A stretch of DNA of 64,000 nucleotides from Proteromonas lacertae (GCA_002245135.1 NGBS01001172.1:1-64000), one strand, 5' to 3'. Positions 33,476 through 45,815 are shown, numbered from the stretch's first letter. The notes: a model not told the origin generated them from the sequence alone. Translations and numbers: made by a program.

Positions 33476-33951
33476 ATGGGATTTACTTCATTCTTCAGAT
33501 GGCTGAGTATGCAGTATCAAAAATGAATCGTCTGAGCCAGGAAGAACACCCCATTATGATCGGTTTTGTGTATAACTGCAGTCATTCCTCTGATTTAGAT
33601 GTAATTCGTGCAACAGAAGAAGATTTGTTCCACAACATGTTTTTGTATATTGTTGATATAGTAATTTAAAATTAGATATATTGACAGATTAATATCAATT
33701 GTTAAACCAAGAATACTGTTATTTATCGTTATTGATGGAGCTCCAATAGCCAAAATGAACCAACAGTATATTACAATGTTTATTATGTGGAAGTATTGGT
33801 CATAGAGCTGATGAATGTAAAGGAAGAATAGATTTAGAAGGATTGAGTGAATTTAGAAAGAAAGAAAAAAGAAGTAATATATTATACTTATCAACAAATA
33901 CAAGAAGAAGAAGATAAAAGAAGAAGAAAAGAATTTAATGAAAACAATTGA
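33476..33951 (+). pseudogene. Decayed XRN-family 5'-3' exoribonuclease, N-terminal fragment
   Basis: Starting at ATG 33476 the sequence reads MGFTSFFRWLSMQYQK before a stop; this is the invariant XRN N-terminus (family pattern MG(V/I)P.FFRWL). After frame changes come NCSHSSDLDVIRATEEDLFH, then YIDRLISIVKPRILLFIVID with GAPIAKMNQQ, matching the XRN core (family IDGVAPRAKMNQQR; the V is missing here). A further frame change leads directly to QCLLCGSIGHRADECKGR, a CCHC zinc knuckle like that of XRN2/Rat1, followed by a Lys/Glu-rich tail ending at 33951. Several stops, at least three frame changes and loss of the bulk of the catalytic domain show it is dead. It lies divergent to the DEK1-like gene. 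An intact copy presumably exists elsewhere. Confidence 0.85.
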
Positions 33952-34419
33952 ATAATATAAGTCATTATGAAGTATTTTACTAAATTACAAAACTATTAAC
34001 TAATATTTCTATCAAATAGTTTTCTTAGCTTAACTGCTTATATATTTCTATTTATTTCTTATCAACTTTATCTACAGAAGTCATTCAGTAGTTATGCTTC
34101 TATAAATAATTCTAACTTCATTCACAAATGAACTGTGCATAATAATATTTAACACCCAATTAATTTATTCAAAAGATATAAGTGTGAAATTTACAAAATA
34201 CAACAAAATACAAATTATTCAAGCCATAAAAGCTTGACTTTTTTCTTTCAAAATTATATATTCTTATATATAACATAAAATATATTAATATTGTTATTAA
34301 CTCACTTATATACATATAAACTAAGATGTCAGCTAATACTTACTACACACTCATCGATGAATCTATATATATATAAGTATTCATCGTTATATACAACTTT
34401 CATCTCAGTAATTTGAATA
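33952..34419. other. Intergenic region, no gene seen
   Basis: AT-rich sequence without an open frame of note. It contains another AGCTTGACT motif at 34231-34239 without an evident gene start beside it. Confidence 0.4.
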
Positions 34420-37400
34420 TCAACTGTTATTCAGTAAGTTTATCATAGCTATACATTCATCTTTATCATTTATTTTATATAATTCATTAATAACCATTTT
34501 TATCCTTTATTTTATATAATTTGCTGTATACCATTCTCTCTATTGTTTCAGTTAGAAAAACCAAATGATTGGATTTAGTAACATCACCTTCATATGTATT
34601 GTATATAAAAAAATCATCATAATCATAACCATAATCAGACTTTGACAGAGATGATATACTAACTCCTTCTATTATTGATTTAGCTTTCTCAACATCAATA
34701 TCATTAATGGTATCAATCATTTTTTTCTCGTTTTTATCATAATTATCAATAATTCCACCATAAAACTCATAATTATTTCTATAATAAGCTATATTATCAA
34801 TATATCTCTAACATCATTTTTCTTTATTTCTTCTGCATTTGCAAGATTTTTCAACTTCAGATAATGTTCTTCATAATTTTTAGAGTATTTTGGATGTTCA
34901 ATTCGAATTACTTTTTCTATTTCTTCTTTTGTAAAGGGTGGTATATACATAATCAGAGGATATCTTTTACTTTGAAATGTTTTATACTCATTTTTAGATG
35001 AATCAGCTAATAATATTATCATACTGGCATCAGGATAATCATCTTCACCAATTACTGCTCCATTACCAACTACAATATATTCATTTGTATATTTACTTGT
35101 ATGAACATATTTTTCATTTGTTATATCTTCATTCTGGTATTTATATATTATATTTATTCTTCCTTCATAAATCTCTTTAATATGTTCAATTATAACTTTT
35201 GCAAATATTCTTTTACCAATTCCTCTATTGCCTAGTATTAAATACATTTTTTGATGTGGACTTGTATTATTTATACCTTCATCAATTATTCTCAACATTT
35301 CTTTATAACATCTTCTCATTAAAAACAATTTTTTATTATATGCAAATATTCATATATTCGACTTTCATCTTCTTTTTTGATATGAAATAAAGGAAGAGGA
35401 AGTGGAGTTTTAACATCAACAAAAGGAAATGCTTTTATTAATTCTTCCAATTCAGAATTACTATTATCATCAACTTCTAAATCTTCTGGTGTGGTGATGG
35501 TTGTGGTGGTGGTTGTGATTGCTGATCTGTGGGAGATGAAATTGTAATATCATGATAAGATTCAATATTGTCTTCGTTTCTTATTATAGCATATTTAAAA
35601 CTACCACTTTTAATCTCACTGTATTCCTATTAAACTATAAATATATAATTTCATACTTTTATTGATTGCTTAATTTTTGTTTCATCATCTAATCTCTCAC
35701 CATTTAATGCTATTTTTATAAACACTCCATTCATTATTAAATCAAACACATTATATTCATCCAATATATGATAAACAGAATGTAAACCACCAACAGGATA
35801 ATGAACTAGAAGTTGTTTATCAGTATAATATTTGAAATTGGAATCTTCTTCTGCTAATGAAATTTCTCCTTTACTCAATTTGTATGATATTATTTGTTTC
35901 ATACATATCTTTTCCATATTTTTATCATTTAGAGATTTATAACTATCTTTTATATCATTATATTCTCTCTCATTTTTTGGTGGATAGAATTTGTAAATAA
36001 TATATCTTTCAATATCATCAGATATGAATTTTAAATTCTCTTTTGGTTTCAATATATAATCTCTTAATTCATAATCCCATTCTAATTTCATGTCATATTT
36101 TAATAATATATTGGATAATGGTTTATATTTTAAATTCCCTCTATTTGAATATAGATTCAGAAATTCATTAAATCCTGTTGAACCAACTACACTATTCATT
36201 AATTGTTGATAATATATCCAATAATCTTTACCATCATAATTTTCTTTATATAAATAATCAAAATAAATCTGTCTTGGGATATTACCATATCTATCACAAA
36301 CATCTTTAAATTCTTCACTTTTAACATAATCATCAATTCTAATATTATTACCAACATTAACATCTGCACATTCTTTAAACCACTCTACAATTTCTTTATT
36401 ATCTAATGAATCAAAATATAATTCTTTACAATTTCTATAACAATCATTATTCTCTTTATCTGGTGAATTAATTGAAATAATTGCATTATCCTCTCCAATG
36501 TGCTCATAATTAATTGTATCAACTATTATTATTGATTCTGTTATATTTTCAATATCTTTAATTGTCATTTCACTTTTCACTAGAGTATAATCATTTTTAC
36601 TCTCATCATATTTATATTCATAAATTCTTTCATCAATAAAAGATCCATTCTTCTTCCCTTTCATCATATATATTGGTCTATTCCAGTCAACTTCAAATAT
36701 GTAATGATTAAATCCAAGTATATTCTCTGTGTATTCTTCACTTCCTTTTTTTCTTAATTCTTCAATCTCGTTTTGAATAAATTTTGACAAATCTCTCATT
36801 TTTTCTATTCTATAATTAGGCTTTTTAATTTCTTCTATTTCATTTTGTAGTTTATTAATCTTGTATTGATTTACTTCTTTTTCTAGTAATATTTTATTAA
36901 TCTCATTTAATTCATCTAAGATTATACTTATCAATGTATATCCAACCAATGTCATATCTTTGTATTGATTTTTATTTAATGTATTAAGTCTATCATCTTC
37001 ATTCATAATGTAACAACAATATCCATCTAATTCTTCTACATCGATGATAACATCTTTTGAAGAAAGGAATTCACTAAGTCTTCCTGATGGTAATAATAAT
37101 TCTTTAATTTTTTTTATTTCATTTTTAATCTCATCATTACAAAAATCTATAATACTGTTGTTATCGTTATTCAAACTATTCATAATGTTATCACATTCAG
37201 TTTTATTCACATTGATGAATTCATAATATCCAAATTTATCTTCTGTTATACTTTTCAAATCTTCACAAATATTTTTTACTTTTCTAACATCTTCATCATC
37301 TATTTTCTTTTCATTGTTTTCTGTTATTAACTTTTCGATTTCTTCATTCAACTCTTCTATTTTTACTTCAATTTCTTTATCATATTTTGTTATTATTTCA

Positions 37401-37807
37401 TCCATTACAACCATTTCATCTTTATATCCAGCAATCTTTAAGTAATTCTTCTGCTCTTCACTATATTCTTTACATAAATTTGTCTTTAAAAAGTATAATA
37501 ATGCATAAATGAAGGAAGTCTTTCCTATACCTGGTTGTCCTTCTATTGATATATTTTGTCGAGGATTTTCTGATAATAATAAACAAATATGTCTAAACAT
37601 TTGTTTATAACATTCTCTAATAAGAATTCTCTTTCTGGGGAATTGAAATACATTTACAGATTCATCAAACTCTAACAACTCTATACCATTATCTACATTT
37701 AATTTTAAAGAATTTACTATTCTGATGAAAGCATCTTCTTTATTTATATCAACACCTGCTAATGGAAAAGAAATTGGAATATTTGTATTTCTCGAAATAA
37801 TCACCAC
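34420..37807 (-). pseudogene. Crinkler/RHS-type protein B: intact first NTPase, broken second half, nuclease lost
   Basis: Paralogue of 17468-21858. Frame 35651-37807 (718 residues) is intact and carries SIEGQPGIGKTSFIYALLYF (Walker A), ITESIIIVDTI (Walker B), GNIPRQIYFDYLYKE and LHSVYHILDEYNVFDLIMNG, then ends at an intron in the same place as copy A (35627-35656, 30 nt; next exon again begins EYSEI). The second half is broken: frame changes near 35490 and 35350, a further one near 34800 between LGNRGIGKRIFAKVIIEH-containing 34789-35328 and 34487-34720, and a small local duplication near 34480-34500. The frame ends at 34420 within a block equivalent to MINLLYEN of copy A, so the nuclease-like C-terminus is absent. 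The N-terminal header of copy A is also not seen. The first module could still be expressed. Confidence 0.75.
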
Positions 37808-38768
37808 CTGTATTGTTTGGGAATAATCTACTCCTGTATTACACCAAATTGATTATTATTGTTATTTTGGCAAATAAACCACCATTTGTATTGTTTGACA
37901 TTAATCCAACACTTGTATTGTTTGACAATAAATCGCACTTCTATCACCACCTTTGTCACTATCTAGAAATAAACGATTTACGATATGCTGTAATTCATTC
38001 TCACTTAACTGTAGACTCTTTGACCTTTTGCGTACCTGAGTAGAAATATATCACTCTTTTCTTCTTTGCATTTTCCACTACATACATTTACACTTCTTCT
38101 CTTTACTTGAAATATCTGACCTATAAACAATATAATACTATATATTTACTTTGCTTCTACTTGAGGAGATTCTTACATATTTTATCATTCATCTTTGATA
38201 CATCATTAACAGAAGGAGTGTGGACTGGTTGACTTACACTTGTGTTGATTACAACTCTCATCATTCTTCTCATACAATAAAACATCTACTTTTTTTACAA
38301 CTGTAACTGCAGGAATTTGCTATAAACATTAAACATTTAATATTTACCAGTTTGTGAATTATCAAGATATATTTCACCCTCATCGATCTTTGACTCTTCA
38401 TTCTTTAGTCTATGGCGTTTTTTATGAACGCTTTGATCGGCTTTATTTTTATTCATAATAAATTTGAATGAATCAAGCAATAAATCAAGCCATCCAATCA
38501 AATCTCTTTAAAATTATTCATTTTGTTTGTGTATAGTAAATTATAAAGAATATTAAAGAAATAATTAGTCAATCAATGTGTTATATTATTGTATTTATGA
38601 TATTATAATTAGTTTTATAATCACTTGAATTGTGTGATTAGTCATTTCTATTATTTTTTGATATACTGATGAATATATCCAGAACTAGTGATATATGATA
38701 AGAATTGTTATATTGTTTTTCTGTATTAAGTAAAAATGTCAAACAACACTCTTTATTCAAACTATATG
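37808..38768. other. Region with a possible small broken Cys-rich gene and a short tandem repeat
   Basis: Directly upstream of the Crinkler B frame, a unit like CAAACAATACA-(A/G)-(A/G)TGGTGG (minus strand) occurs three times between 37808 and 37930. Farther right on the minus strand an ATG near 38455 opens MNKNKADQSVHKKRHRLKNE..., which after a possible intron continues VVKKVDVLLYEKNDESCNQH, and near 38050-38130 a Cys-rich stretch (KKCKC..., CSGKCKEEKS) appears in mixed frames. This may be one decayed gene. The rest, to 38768, is AT-rich without a gene. Confidence 0.35.
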
Positions 38769-40198
38769 TTATTTTCTTAAATAAATATCTTTCAAGGTTG
38801 AAACTACCCTTATTAGTTTATCATTTTCTAGTTTAAAATTTGGCATTTGAGAAATTGTTAATTTCAGTGGTTTTTCGATAAAATAAGGATGTTGTAAAGC
38901 TTCACAAGCACTTATTCTCTTACTTGGATTATATTCTAATAATCTTCTTAATAAATCATAACCTTCAGTTGAGATAAACATTTGACCATTCTATTATATT
39001 TTATATTATATTCTGTAATATACTTGTTTTCCATGTTGTTGTAAAGTTTGTTTTAACTGATCAGGATATTGAGGGATTTTCATATTTTGAAAATAAGGTG
39101 ATTTATTCATCTCACATAATTCTTCATTTTTTGGACTTCCTAAGATTTTGAATATCTTTAATAATTGATCTATCTCACCTTCACCTCGAAATAATGGTTG
39201 TCTCAATATTAATTCACCAAATATACATCTATTGACAAATATATAAATCATTAATTTTATATATATAAATACCCTATACTCCACATATCAACAGCTGTTG
39301 AATATTTCAATTTTTCATTATCACTTGGTTTATTTGCAATTTCTTGACCTGTTAATAATAATTCTGGAGGTCTGTAGTATTGAGTAATCACTAATTGAGT
39401 ATAAGATCTTAAAGGATCACCATATTTTCTACTACTTCCGAAATCAGCTATACATATTCGACCAGATTTATATAGAATATTGGAAGTCTTCAAATCTCGA
39501 TGAATATACCATTTACTATGTAAATATTCAATTCCACTTAATAGTTGAAACATTATACACTTTATTTCTTCGAAAGAAAATGGATATTTCATTCTTTCTA
39601 ATATATATCTTAAATCATAATCCATATAATCCATTACCATATATACAGCTTTATTATCTGGATTTATTACCATTTCTCGAACATTTATTATGTTTGGATG
39701 ATGTAAATCCAATAAAACTATTATAATAATAGTAAATAATTGATTATACTGTTTGTTTCTCTTAAAGCAGTAATTGGAAAACCTTCACTAGCTAATCTAC
39801 CTTCTATTTTTACTTTCTTTAAAGCATAACATTCTTTTGTCTCATTGTCTTCAGCTAAGTAAACTGATCCATAGGTTCCTTCTCCAAGATATTTTATTCT
39901 TGTGTAACAATAAACTTCTCTACAACCCTATTATAAATTAATACCATCACAGTTATACTTCCAATAAAGGATTGTGTGTTTTTATTATTTTCTCTTCATT
40001 TTCTTTTAATATTTGCTTATAAGAATCTTCTTCTACATTTTTTATCTCATTTTCATTGTTATATACATCTTCAACACCAGCTTGTTTAATTCTTTTACTC
40101 TCCTCATTTTCACTATCATTTTCTTCGACTTCCCATCTACTTCTGCTCTTTTTTCGTTTTTCTGGATGATCTGATTCTCTATTGTCCATATTTAGCAT
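38769..40198 (-). CDS. CDK11: CDK11-like (PITSLRE) cyclin-dependent kinase
   Basis: Five exons with four short introns, starting [21 protein letters not shown] charged N-terminal region leads into the kinase: [15 protein letters not shown] (glycine loop), ALKKVKIEG (catalytic Lys), [11 protein letters not shown] (the PITSLRE cyclin-binding helix with S changed to A), [12 protein letters not shown] (catalytic loop), [11 protein letters not shown] (in place of DFGLAR), [26 protein letters not shown] then, after the intron, CIFGELIL, and a C-lobe ending [18 protein letters not shown] rather than LKPEN and the PITALRE helix place it with CDK11 rather than other CDKs. Known role of the family: cyclin L partner in transcription and splicing control. 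An AGCTTGACT motif lies 18 bases upstream of the ATG. The N-terminal region is much shorter than in animals. Confidence 0.88.
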
Positions 40199-40215
40199 AA
40201 AATAATTTTGGTATA

Positions 40216-40224
40216 AGCTTGACT
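40216..40224. promoter_or_regulatory. AGCTTGACT motif upstream of CDK11
   Basis: 18 bases upstream of the CDK11 ATG (minus-strand gene); reads AGTCAAGCT on the gene strand. Shared with other gene starts in the window. Confidence 0.35.
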
Positions 40225-40337
40225 CTTATGTTTGATTTAAATTTTAATTCACTAAATTTCTCATCAAATTAATGTTTTAAATTTATAAATTCCTCTTAAT
40301 CAACAATATTGAAATAACAATAATAATGATAATTAGT

Positions 40338-41163
40338 CTAATTTAATGATTGAATTATAGATTCAACTATTTCTATTGGTTCAAGTTTATATCCTTCTCC
40401 TGGTGTAATTGTAGCTAATTCAACATTTGTTTTACTAATTTTTTCTTCCATCACCTGCTTCAAAATAGAGAGTGATAACTTCTCAGCATCTTTTAAACTC
40501 ATTGAACTATTATAATCTTCTTGTAAACGAGACTGAGCACCTTCAGCACCACTGCCAATGGCATGAGCTTGATATTTAATAAATGTACCTGAAGGATCTG
40601 TGACATATAAAACAACATTTCCATTATCAATTCCTCCTAATATTAAAGAGACACCAAATGGTCTGGATATATCACTATCTTCATCTTCACCAAAACTAAG
40701 TGCTTTATCACAGAGAGATTGAGCTATTGCCTCAATTGGCATTTTTTCATCATATGTGAATGTATGATTTTGGCAAACTACACGAGCATGATCTATAAGT
40801 GTTCTTGCATCAGCTGTAATACCACTAACTGCTGCACCAACATGAGAATCAATCTTAAAAGTCTTCTCAACACTAGAATAAGTATATAATGGATTTTTGA
40901 AAATACCTGGATGGATCTAAAAGTGGTGATGTAATTCTTTTCTCAACAGCTAGAACAACACCTTCATTCGTTCTTATACCTAGAGCTGTAGTGCCAAGCT
41001 AGGATAAAATATTAAATCTTTTATGATCTTATACTTTTATTGCTTCAATTGCATATTCAACTTGAAATAATCTACCTTCTGGAGAGAAGGTGTTGACACC
41101 TCTATCATATTCACTTCTATACAAATATATATAAAAATAGAAATAATACCTGGTTAAAAACAT
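40338..41163 (-). CDS. PSMA5: 20S proteasome subunit alpha-5
   Basis: Four exons. MFLTR then, after a 5'-near intron, [20 protein letters not shown] (the alpha-subunit N-terminal signature), [66 protein letters not shown], then [53 protein letters not shown] and [20 protein letters not shown]. The Asp/Glu-rich loop before SRPFGV and the EEKxxxTNVELAT end are those of alpha-5 (yeast Pup2). It forms part of the outer ring of the 20S core. It is divergent from the DDX59 gene with 103 bases between the two ATGs. Introns are 30-36 nt. Confidence 0.93.
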
Positions 41164-41208
41164 CTCAAGTAAAAAGAAGAAGAATAATTATAATTTTCTA
41201 TAAACTTG

Positions 41209-41219
41209 GCTTGACTCTT
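41209..41219. promoter_or_regulatory. GCTTGACTCTT motif in the PSMA5/DDX59 divergent promoter
   Basis: GGCTTGACTCTTTTT lies in the 103-base gap between two divergent ATGs, 46 bases upstream of PSMA5 and about 50 upstream of DDX59. The word GCTTGACTCTT also occurs beside CDK11. Confidence 0.4.
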
Positions 41220-41266
41220 TTTGGTTTTTTATTTTTTGTCATATCGTGTGAAACAATAGAAACTGT

Positions 41267-43197
41267 ATGTTCATTCCAACTTCAGTGAAGCGCAAGTATA
41301 ATGGGGAAATAATAAATAATCCAAAGCAAATAAAAGTTGAATCAAAGGCAAATATTGAAGAAAACAAGCATATTTCGTTATTTGATTATGCTTTAGATGA
41401 TAAAGAAACAAATGAAGAATCTGCAGATGACGATAATTCTGTTGTTGAATTTTCAAGAAATCAGAGATATCCAAAAGAAGGAGAGCCTGTGTGTATAGTA
41501 TGTGGTAGATATGGAGAATATATTTGCGATGAAACAAACAAAGATGTTTGTAGTTTAGAATGTAAAAAGAAACATCTTCAATCAATACAAAAAACAAATA
41601 AATTAGCTATAGAAGAATCACTTTTACCACTTTCTAGCAAAATAATAAATTATACAGAACATGAAGAAATAAGTAAATTAACTGAAGAACAAGTAGAAAA
41701 CATAAGAAACTCATTATATATATCAGTAAAAGGTGATAATATACCAAAGCCAAGTATTTACATCTTTTTTTATGTTGTTTATAGTTATTCAATTTTCACA
41801 TTGTAATTTCCCTGATAGAATAATTGAGAATATGAAACTTGAGAATTATATAACTCCTACACCAATACAAATGCAAGCAGTATAAATATATATATAATCT
41901 ATTATCATTTTATTATAATAGATTCCTGTGTTATTATTACATCGTAATTGTGTAATATGTTCTCCAACAGGTTCAGGAAAATCATTGTCATTTATATTGC
42001 CATCTATTATAACTGTAAATATAAAATATCCACAAATTCAATCAATTCTACAATCATCAGAAACTACTCATAGTTTGCCAATTATTCTAATAATTACACC
42101 AACAAGAGAATTAGCAATGCAGATTGAAATACAAATAAAAAGTTTGATAAAAGGTTTTAATAATTATAAAACAGCGTTATTAGTAGGTGGTGAAGCAATG
42201 CCAGTTCAGTTATATAGATTAAAGCAAAAAGAAATACAATTTATAATTGGTACTCCAGGTAGAATATTGGATATAATTCATTCTCAACCTGATATATTGA
42301 ATTTCTCATATATTTCTACAATAATTGTTGATGAAATTGACACATTGTTAAAAAGTGGATTTGAAAATCAGGTAAATGAAATTATATCGTTTTTACCAGT
42401 TGAAAAACAGTTAGTTTTAGTTAGTGCAACAATACCACCAAACACAGAAAAATATGCAAGTAAAAACTTGATTAATCCTATCTTTATAAAAATTGGAAAT
42501 GAAAAAACACAAGTAAATGAAGTGATAGAACAACATGTAATTTGGGCAGAAGAAAAATCAAAGAAAAATAAATTATTTGATATTATTCAAGATCCATTAA
42601 AATATAAACCACCAATGGTTGTATTTGTTGATAATAAAATAGGAACGCAGTTATTATCAGATGCAATTACAACAAAGACTGAAATACCTTCAACATTTGT
42701 TCATGGTGATTTAAAACAAGATGAAAGAGTAAGATCTTTGAATAGTTTTTTAAATGGAGCTTATAATGTATATATATATATATATATATATATTTATTAA
42801 AAGTAATTTTACGATTATATAGATTATTGTAAGTACAAGTATGCTTGGAAGAGGTTTAGATTTACTAAAAGTTCAAACTGTAGTTAATTTTGATATGCCT
42901 AATAATATCAATGATTATGTACATCAGATTGGAAGAGCAGGTAGGCTTGGACAGAAAGGATATGCATATTCGTTTGTTAATCAGAAAAATGAAAAGTTGT
43001 TCTTCCCATTAGTGCAAATCTTGAGAGATTCTGGATTTATCATTCCACATCAAATACTGAATAATAAATATTATCTATCAAAGAAAGATCATACAAAACT
43101 CGAGAAAAGAAAAGTAAAATGTTCAAGTGCTCCTTGTAGTGCTGATCCAGTATATCTACATGAATGGAAGAAATGGCAAGAAAAACATAATAGTTAG
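41267..43197 (+). CDS. DDX59: DEAD-box RNA helicase with HIT zinc finger, DDX59-like
   Basis: Four exons, introns 41754-41784 (31 nt), 41880-41921 (42) and 42768-42822 (55, TA-rich). The N-terminus holds a HIT-type zinc finger (CIVCGRYGEYICDETNKDVC with SLECKKKH), the feature that separates DDX59 from other DEAD-box proteins. Q-motif region: FPDRIIENM then YITPTPIQMQA. Helicase motifs: SPTGSGKS (I), TPTRELA (Ia), TPGR (Ib), DEID (II, in place of DEAD), SAT (III), STSMLGRGLD (V) and HQIGRAGRLG (VI). The protein is about 600 residues. Role of the family: ATP-dependent RNA remodelling; in animals DDX59 affects ciliary signalling, but its function in protists is unknown. Motif II has Ile in the third position, a tolerated but less usual variant. 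Confidence 0.85.
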
Positions 43198-43268
43198 TTA
43201 TTATAAGTCTTTTTTCATTTTAATTTATCAAGCTTTTTGTTTGATTTTTTGGAGGGAAATTTAAAAGA

Positions 43269-44554
43269 ATGATAGGGAATGTGAAATGCGATTTAGTTTA
43301 TGATGAAAACTATTGTCAGAATAGATATCATTTGTTAGAATTGAATGATACACTCAATAAAGCAATAGAAGCAAATGAACCGTATATTAAAACTAGTCTG
43401 TTACTATATCATATAGACTATACATAAGAGGACTGCCAGATAGAGAAGCTGTTATATGCACACAAAAAGAAACGTAATTATTTCATTTATTAATTTTTAG
43501 GTTTCTATTGAAAAAAGTAGAAACATCTAACACAGTTTATTTAACCAATCTATCAGAAGCTATAGAAGGAAGTGAACAAAATAAAGAAATCAATATTTCA
43601 ACAAAAATAGATTTTACTGTTGATGCTTTTCATACAACCCCTAAAATAGAAGAATTAAATAATTATTTATCAAGACACATATATGGGGATACAGAACATC
43701 AAGCAAAAAAGAGGAAATTGGATGATAACATATCAAAATATGTTAAAGTATATTTAATTCAAATAACACATTTATATAGGATTTTACATTTAACAGTCTA
43801 TTAATTATAGCTCAATGTTCAGATGAAGAGTTACGAATCTTATTAAATAAAATTGGTGCAATATTAATAGAGAATGAGTATTATATACTATCAAATGAAT
43901 CAAAACATAATTATGAAGATATTGTTATTAATTATTTGATTGAAAATAGTGTAAGTTATAAAGATGTATCTTTGACTAAATTAATGGAATCATATCCATC
44001 TGGTAATATTGATATTATGGTATATATATATATGTCGTTTTTAATGATTTATAGAAATCGATTTTACATTTATTATCAAGTGAAATAAACATAAATAATA
44101 ATGATGATGATATTTATCATTTATCACCAGTCAAACTAGTACAGTCAAAAATAAAGATATTATTTAATCAAAATAAAACAAATACAGTGAAGAAAACAAC
44201 GTTTATAAATGACTTAAAAGAACACCTTCCTGATGATATAGAAATAAAAGCAGAAACTATGTTTAAAGGCTATTTATTATCTTATAATAATAATGATTTT
44301 TACCAATATTTTCCTGTGGATGAATTATCAATGAATCCCGTTGAGAGATTTAAAGAATTGTTTAAATTCAAACAAAGTTGGATATATGATGATATTGAAC
44401 CTTATATTGTGTATAATTATTACTATCTCATATTATATATAGAGATTTAACCAATCTAACTACAAAAGTAAACGATCTGTTAATGAAATACACAAAATGT
44501 AGTTTTAAAACAGTATTAGGTGTTGGTAGAATAAAAGAGTATTATGCTAAGTAA
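43269..44554 (+). CDS. DSCC1: Sister-chromatid cohesion protein DCC1 (Ctf18-RFC subunit)
   Basis: Recognised by IRGLPDREAVICTQKETFLL and VETSNTVYLTN in the N-terminal half, CSDEELRILLNKIGAILIEN in the centre, and the C-terminal winged-helix end WIYDDIEPYI|VDLTNLTTKVNDLLMKYTKC, then KTVLGVGRIKEYYAK. Introns of 27-36 nt are supported near 43472-43498, 43748-43779, 44020-44055 and 44417-44450. The first exon needs one more frame change at about 43400-43425: a GTTACTATATCATATAG intron of only 17 nt would restore LLYIRGLPDREAV, or there is a frameshift. DCC1 joins Ctf8 and Ctf18 to load PCNA and support cohesion. The N-terminal exon (MIGNVKCDLVYDENYCQNRY) is less certain than the rest. Confidence 0.8.
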
Positions 44555-44644
44555 CATATTGAGTATTTATTCCTATTTTTTATTAGCCAATCTACTCCAA
44601 TTCAACATAATTAAAAGAAGAAAAAAAATATAGTTATTATTACT

Positions 44645-45815
44645 TTATAATTCATTTCCAATAGTCACCCAAAAATTCCTCAAATTATTTCTCCTTCCAA
44701 AAATCTCAAGATAATATCCATTTGGAACTAATTTCTCAATAAACTCATAAATTTCAGTTGGTTTCTGACTCTGCCCTCTTCTTTCACTAAATATCATATC
44801 AGGTAACTGCCCTTTACCAACATCAGGAATTCCATTGGGATCTTTTGGATCTACTTTCTTTCCGATTAGACATACTTCCTTACAATGTTGTAAATAAAAT
44901 CCATGTGACTTTGATATTCTTCTATCACTTGATTTCACCCAAGCAATTTCATCAATTGGTTTATAACCCCATCTACTCATTAGATCATAGGCAAATCGAT
45001 ATTTTGCATTAATAGCCCATATGAATATATATCCACTAGTTGATAATTTATCTATCCTCATCGATTCAATCATTGTGTCTTGTAATTGCGAATATCCAAT
45101 AGCAACACCTCTTGAAGGATTAGCTGAGGCTAATTGCCATGGCGGATCCATCATAATACAGTCAAACAATCTACCAGCTGTTTCTAATTGTGTTTTTGCT
45201 AATTTGTCCCAACTGTAGTTCATAACATCTGCACATATTGGAATACAGTGTTCTGGAGGTATCCAGATCATATCTTCATTCTCTATTATTTCATTACTAT
45301 TGTATTCATTGTTTTTCTTATCTACATTTTCATCTCCATTTTCTAAAGAAACTGTGTTTTCGTCTAAAGTATCATGTTTTCGTTTTTTAGATGTTAATTC
45401 CGAGGTTAAATGCTCATCCCAACTTTCACATAACTCGTATTCAAGATCCTCTATTTTCTTTTTGAGCATTTCAATCTTCTCTGATTGTTGCTTCTCCTTA
45501 TCAACCGCTTTGCTTTGCATTGGGGTTGTATGAAATGTTTTTAGTGGTTTCTTATCACTAGTGACAGGTTTTATTAGAGTATCTAGAATAATAAATTAAA
45601 CGACTATACAATTTTGACTATAGATGCTTGAATCACAAATGGGACATATCCAATCATCATTAGCTGTAGATTCTGACACTTTTACACTATTATTGTTAAT
45701 AGTCATCAATATAATACCATTTACCGTGGAAATATCCTCTACACCATTTGCATTGTATCATAAACCCACATTTTGGTCCACAACACACGCAATTAGCTAC
45801 ATTTATTCCTTCCAT
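44645..45815 (-). CDS. PHD-finger / MT-A70 adenine-N6 methyltransferase fusion
   Basis: Three exons. The first (ATG at 45815) and second encode a PHD finger: CVCCGPKCGFMIQCKWCRGY, FHGKC, then WICPICD, matching the C4HC3 spacing, joined by a 31-nt intron (GTATTATATTG...AATAG). A 27-nt intron leads to the large exon: a coiled coil (residues about 95-130, KQQSEKIEMLKKKIEDLEYE), a charged linker, then the MT-A70 domain with FDCIMMDPPWQL (catalytic DPPW), IFIWAINAKYRFAYDLMSRW, EIAWVKSSDRRI, FYLQHCKEVCLIGKK and YLEIFGRRNN. DPPW is intact, so it should be active. MT-A70 enzymes methylate adenine in mRNA or in DNA. A PHD finger would read histone tails, which favours a chromatin-linked or DNA 6mA role; that is inference. 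It is divergent from the PH-kinase gene. Confidence 0.85.

Noticed and set aside
37813-38043. 76-codon plus-strand ORF upstream of Crinkler B
   Set aside because: Falls on the short tandem repeat and opposite a decayed minus-strand frame; no family resemblance.
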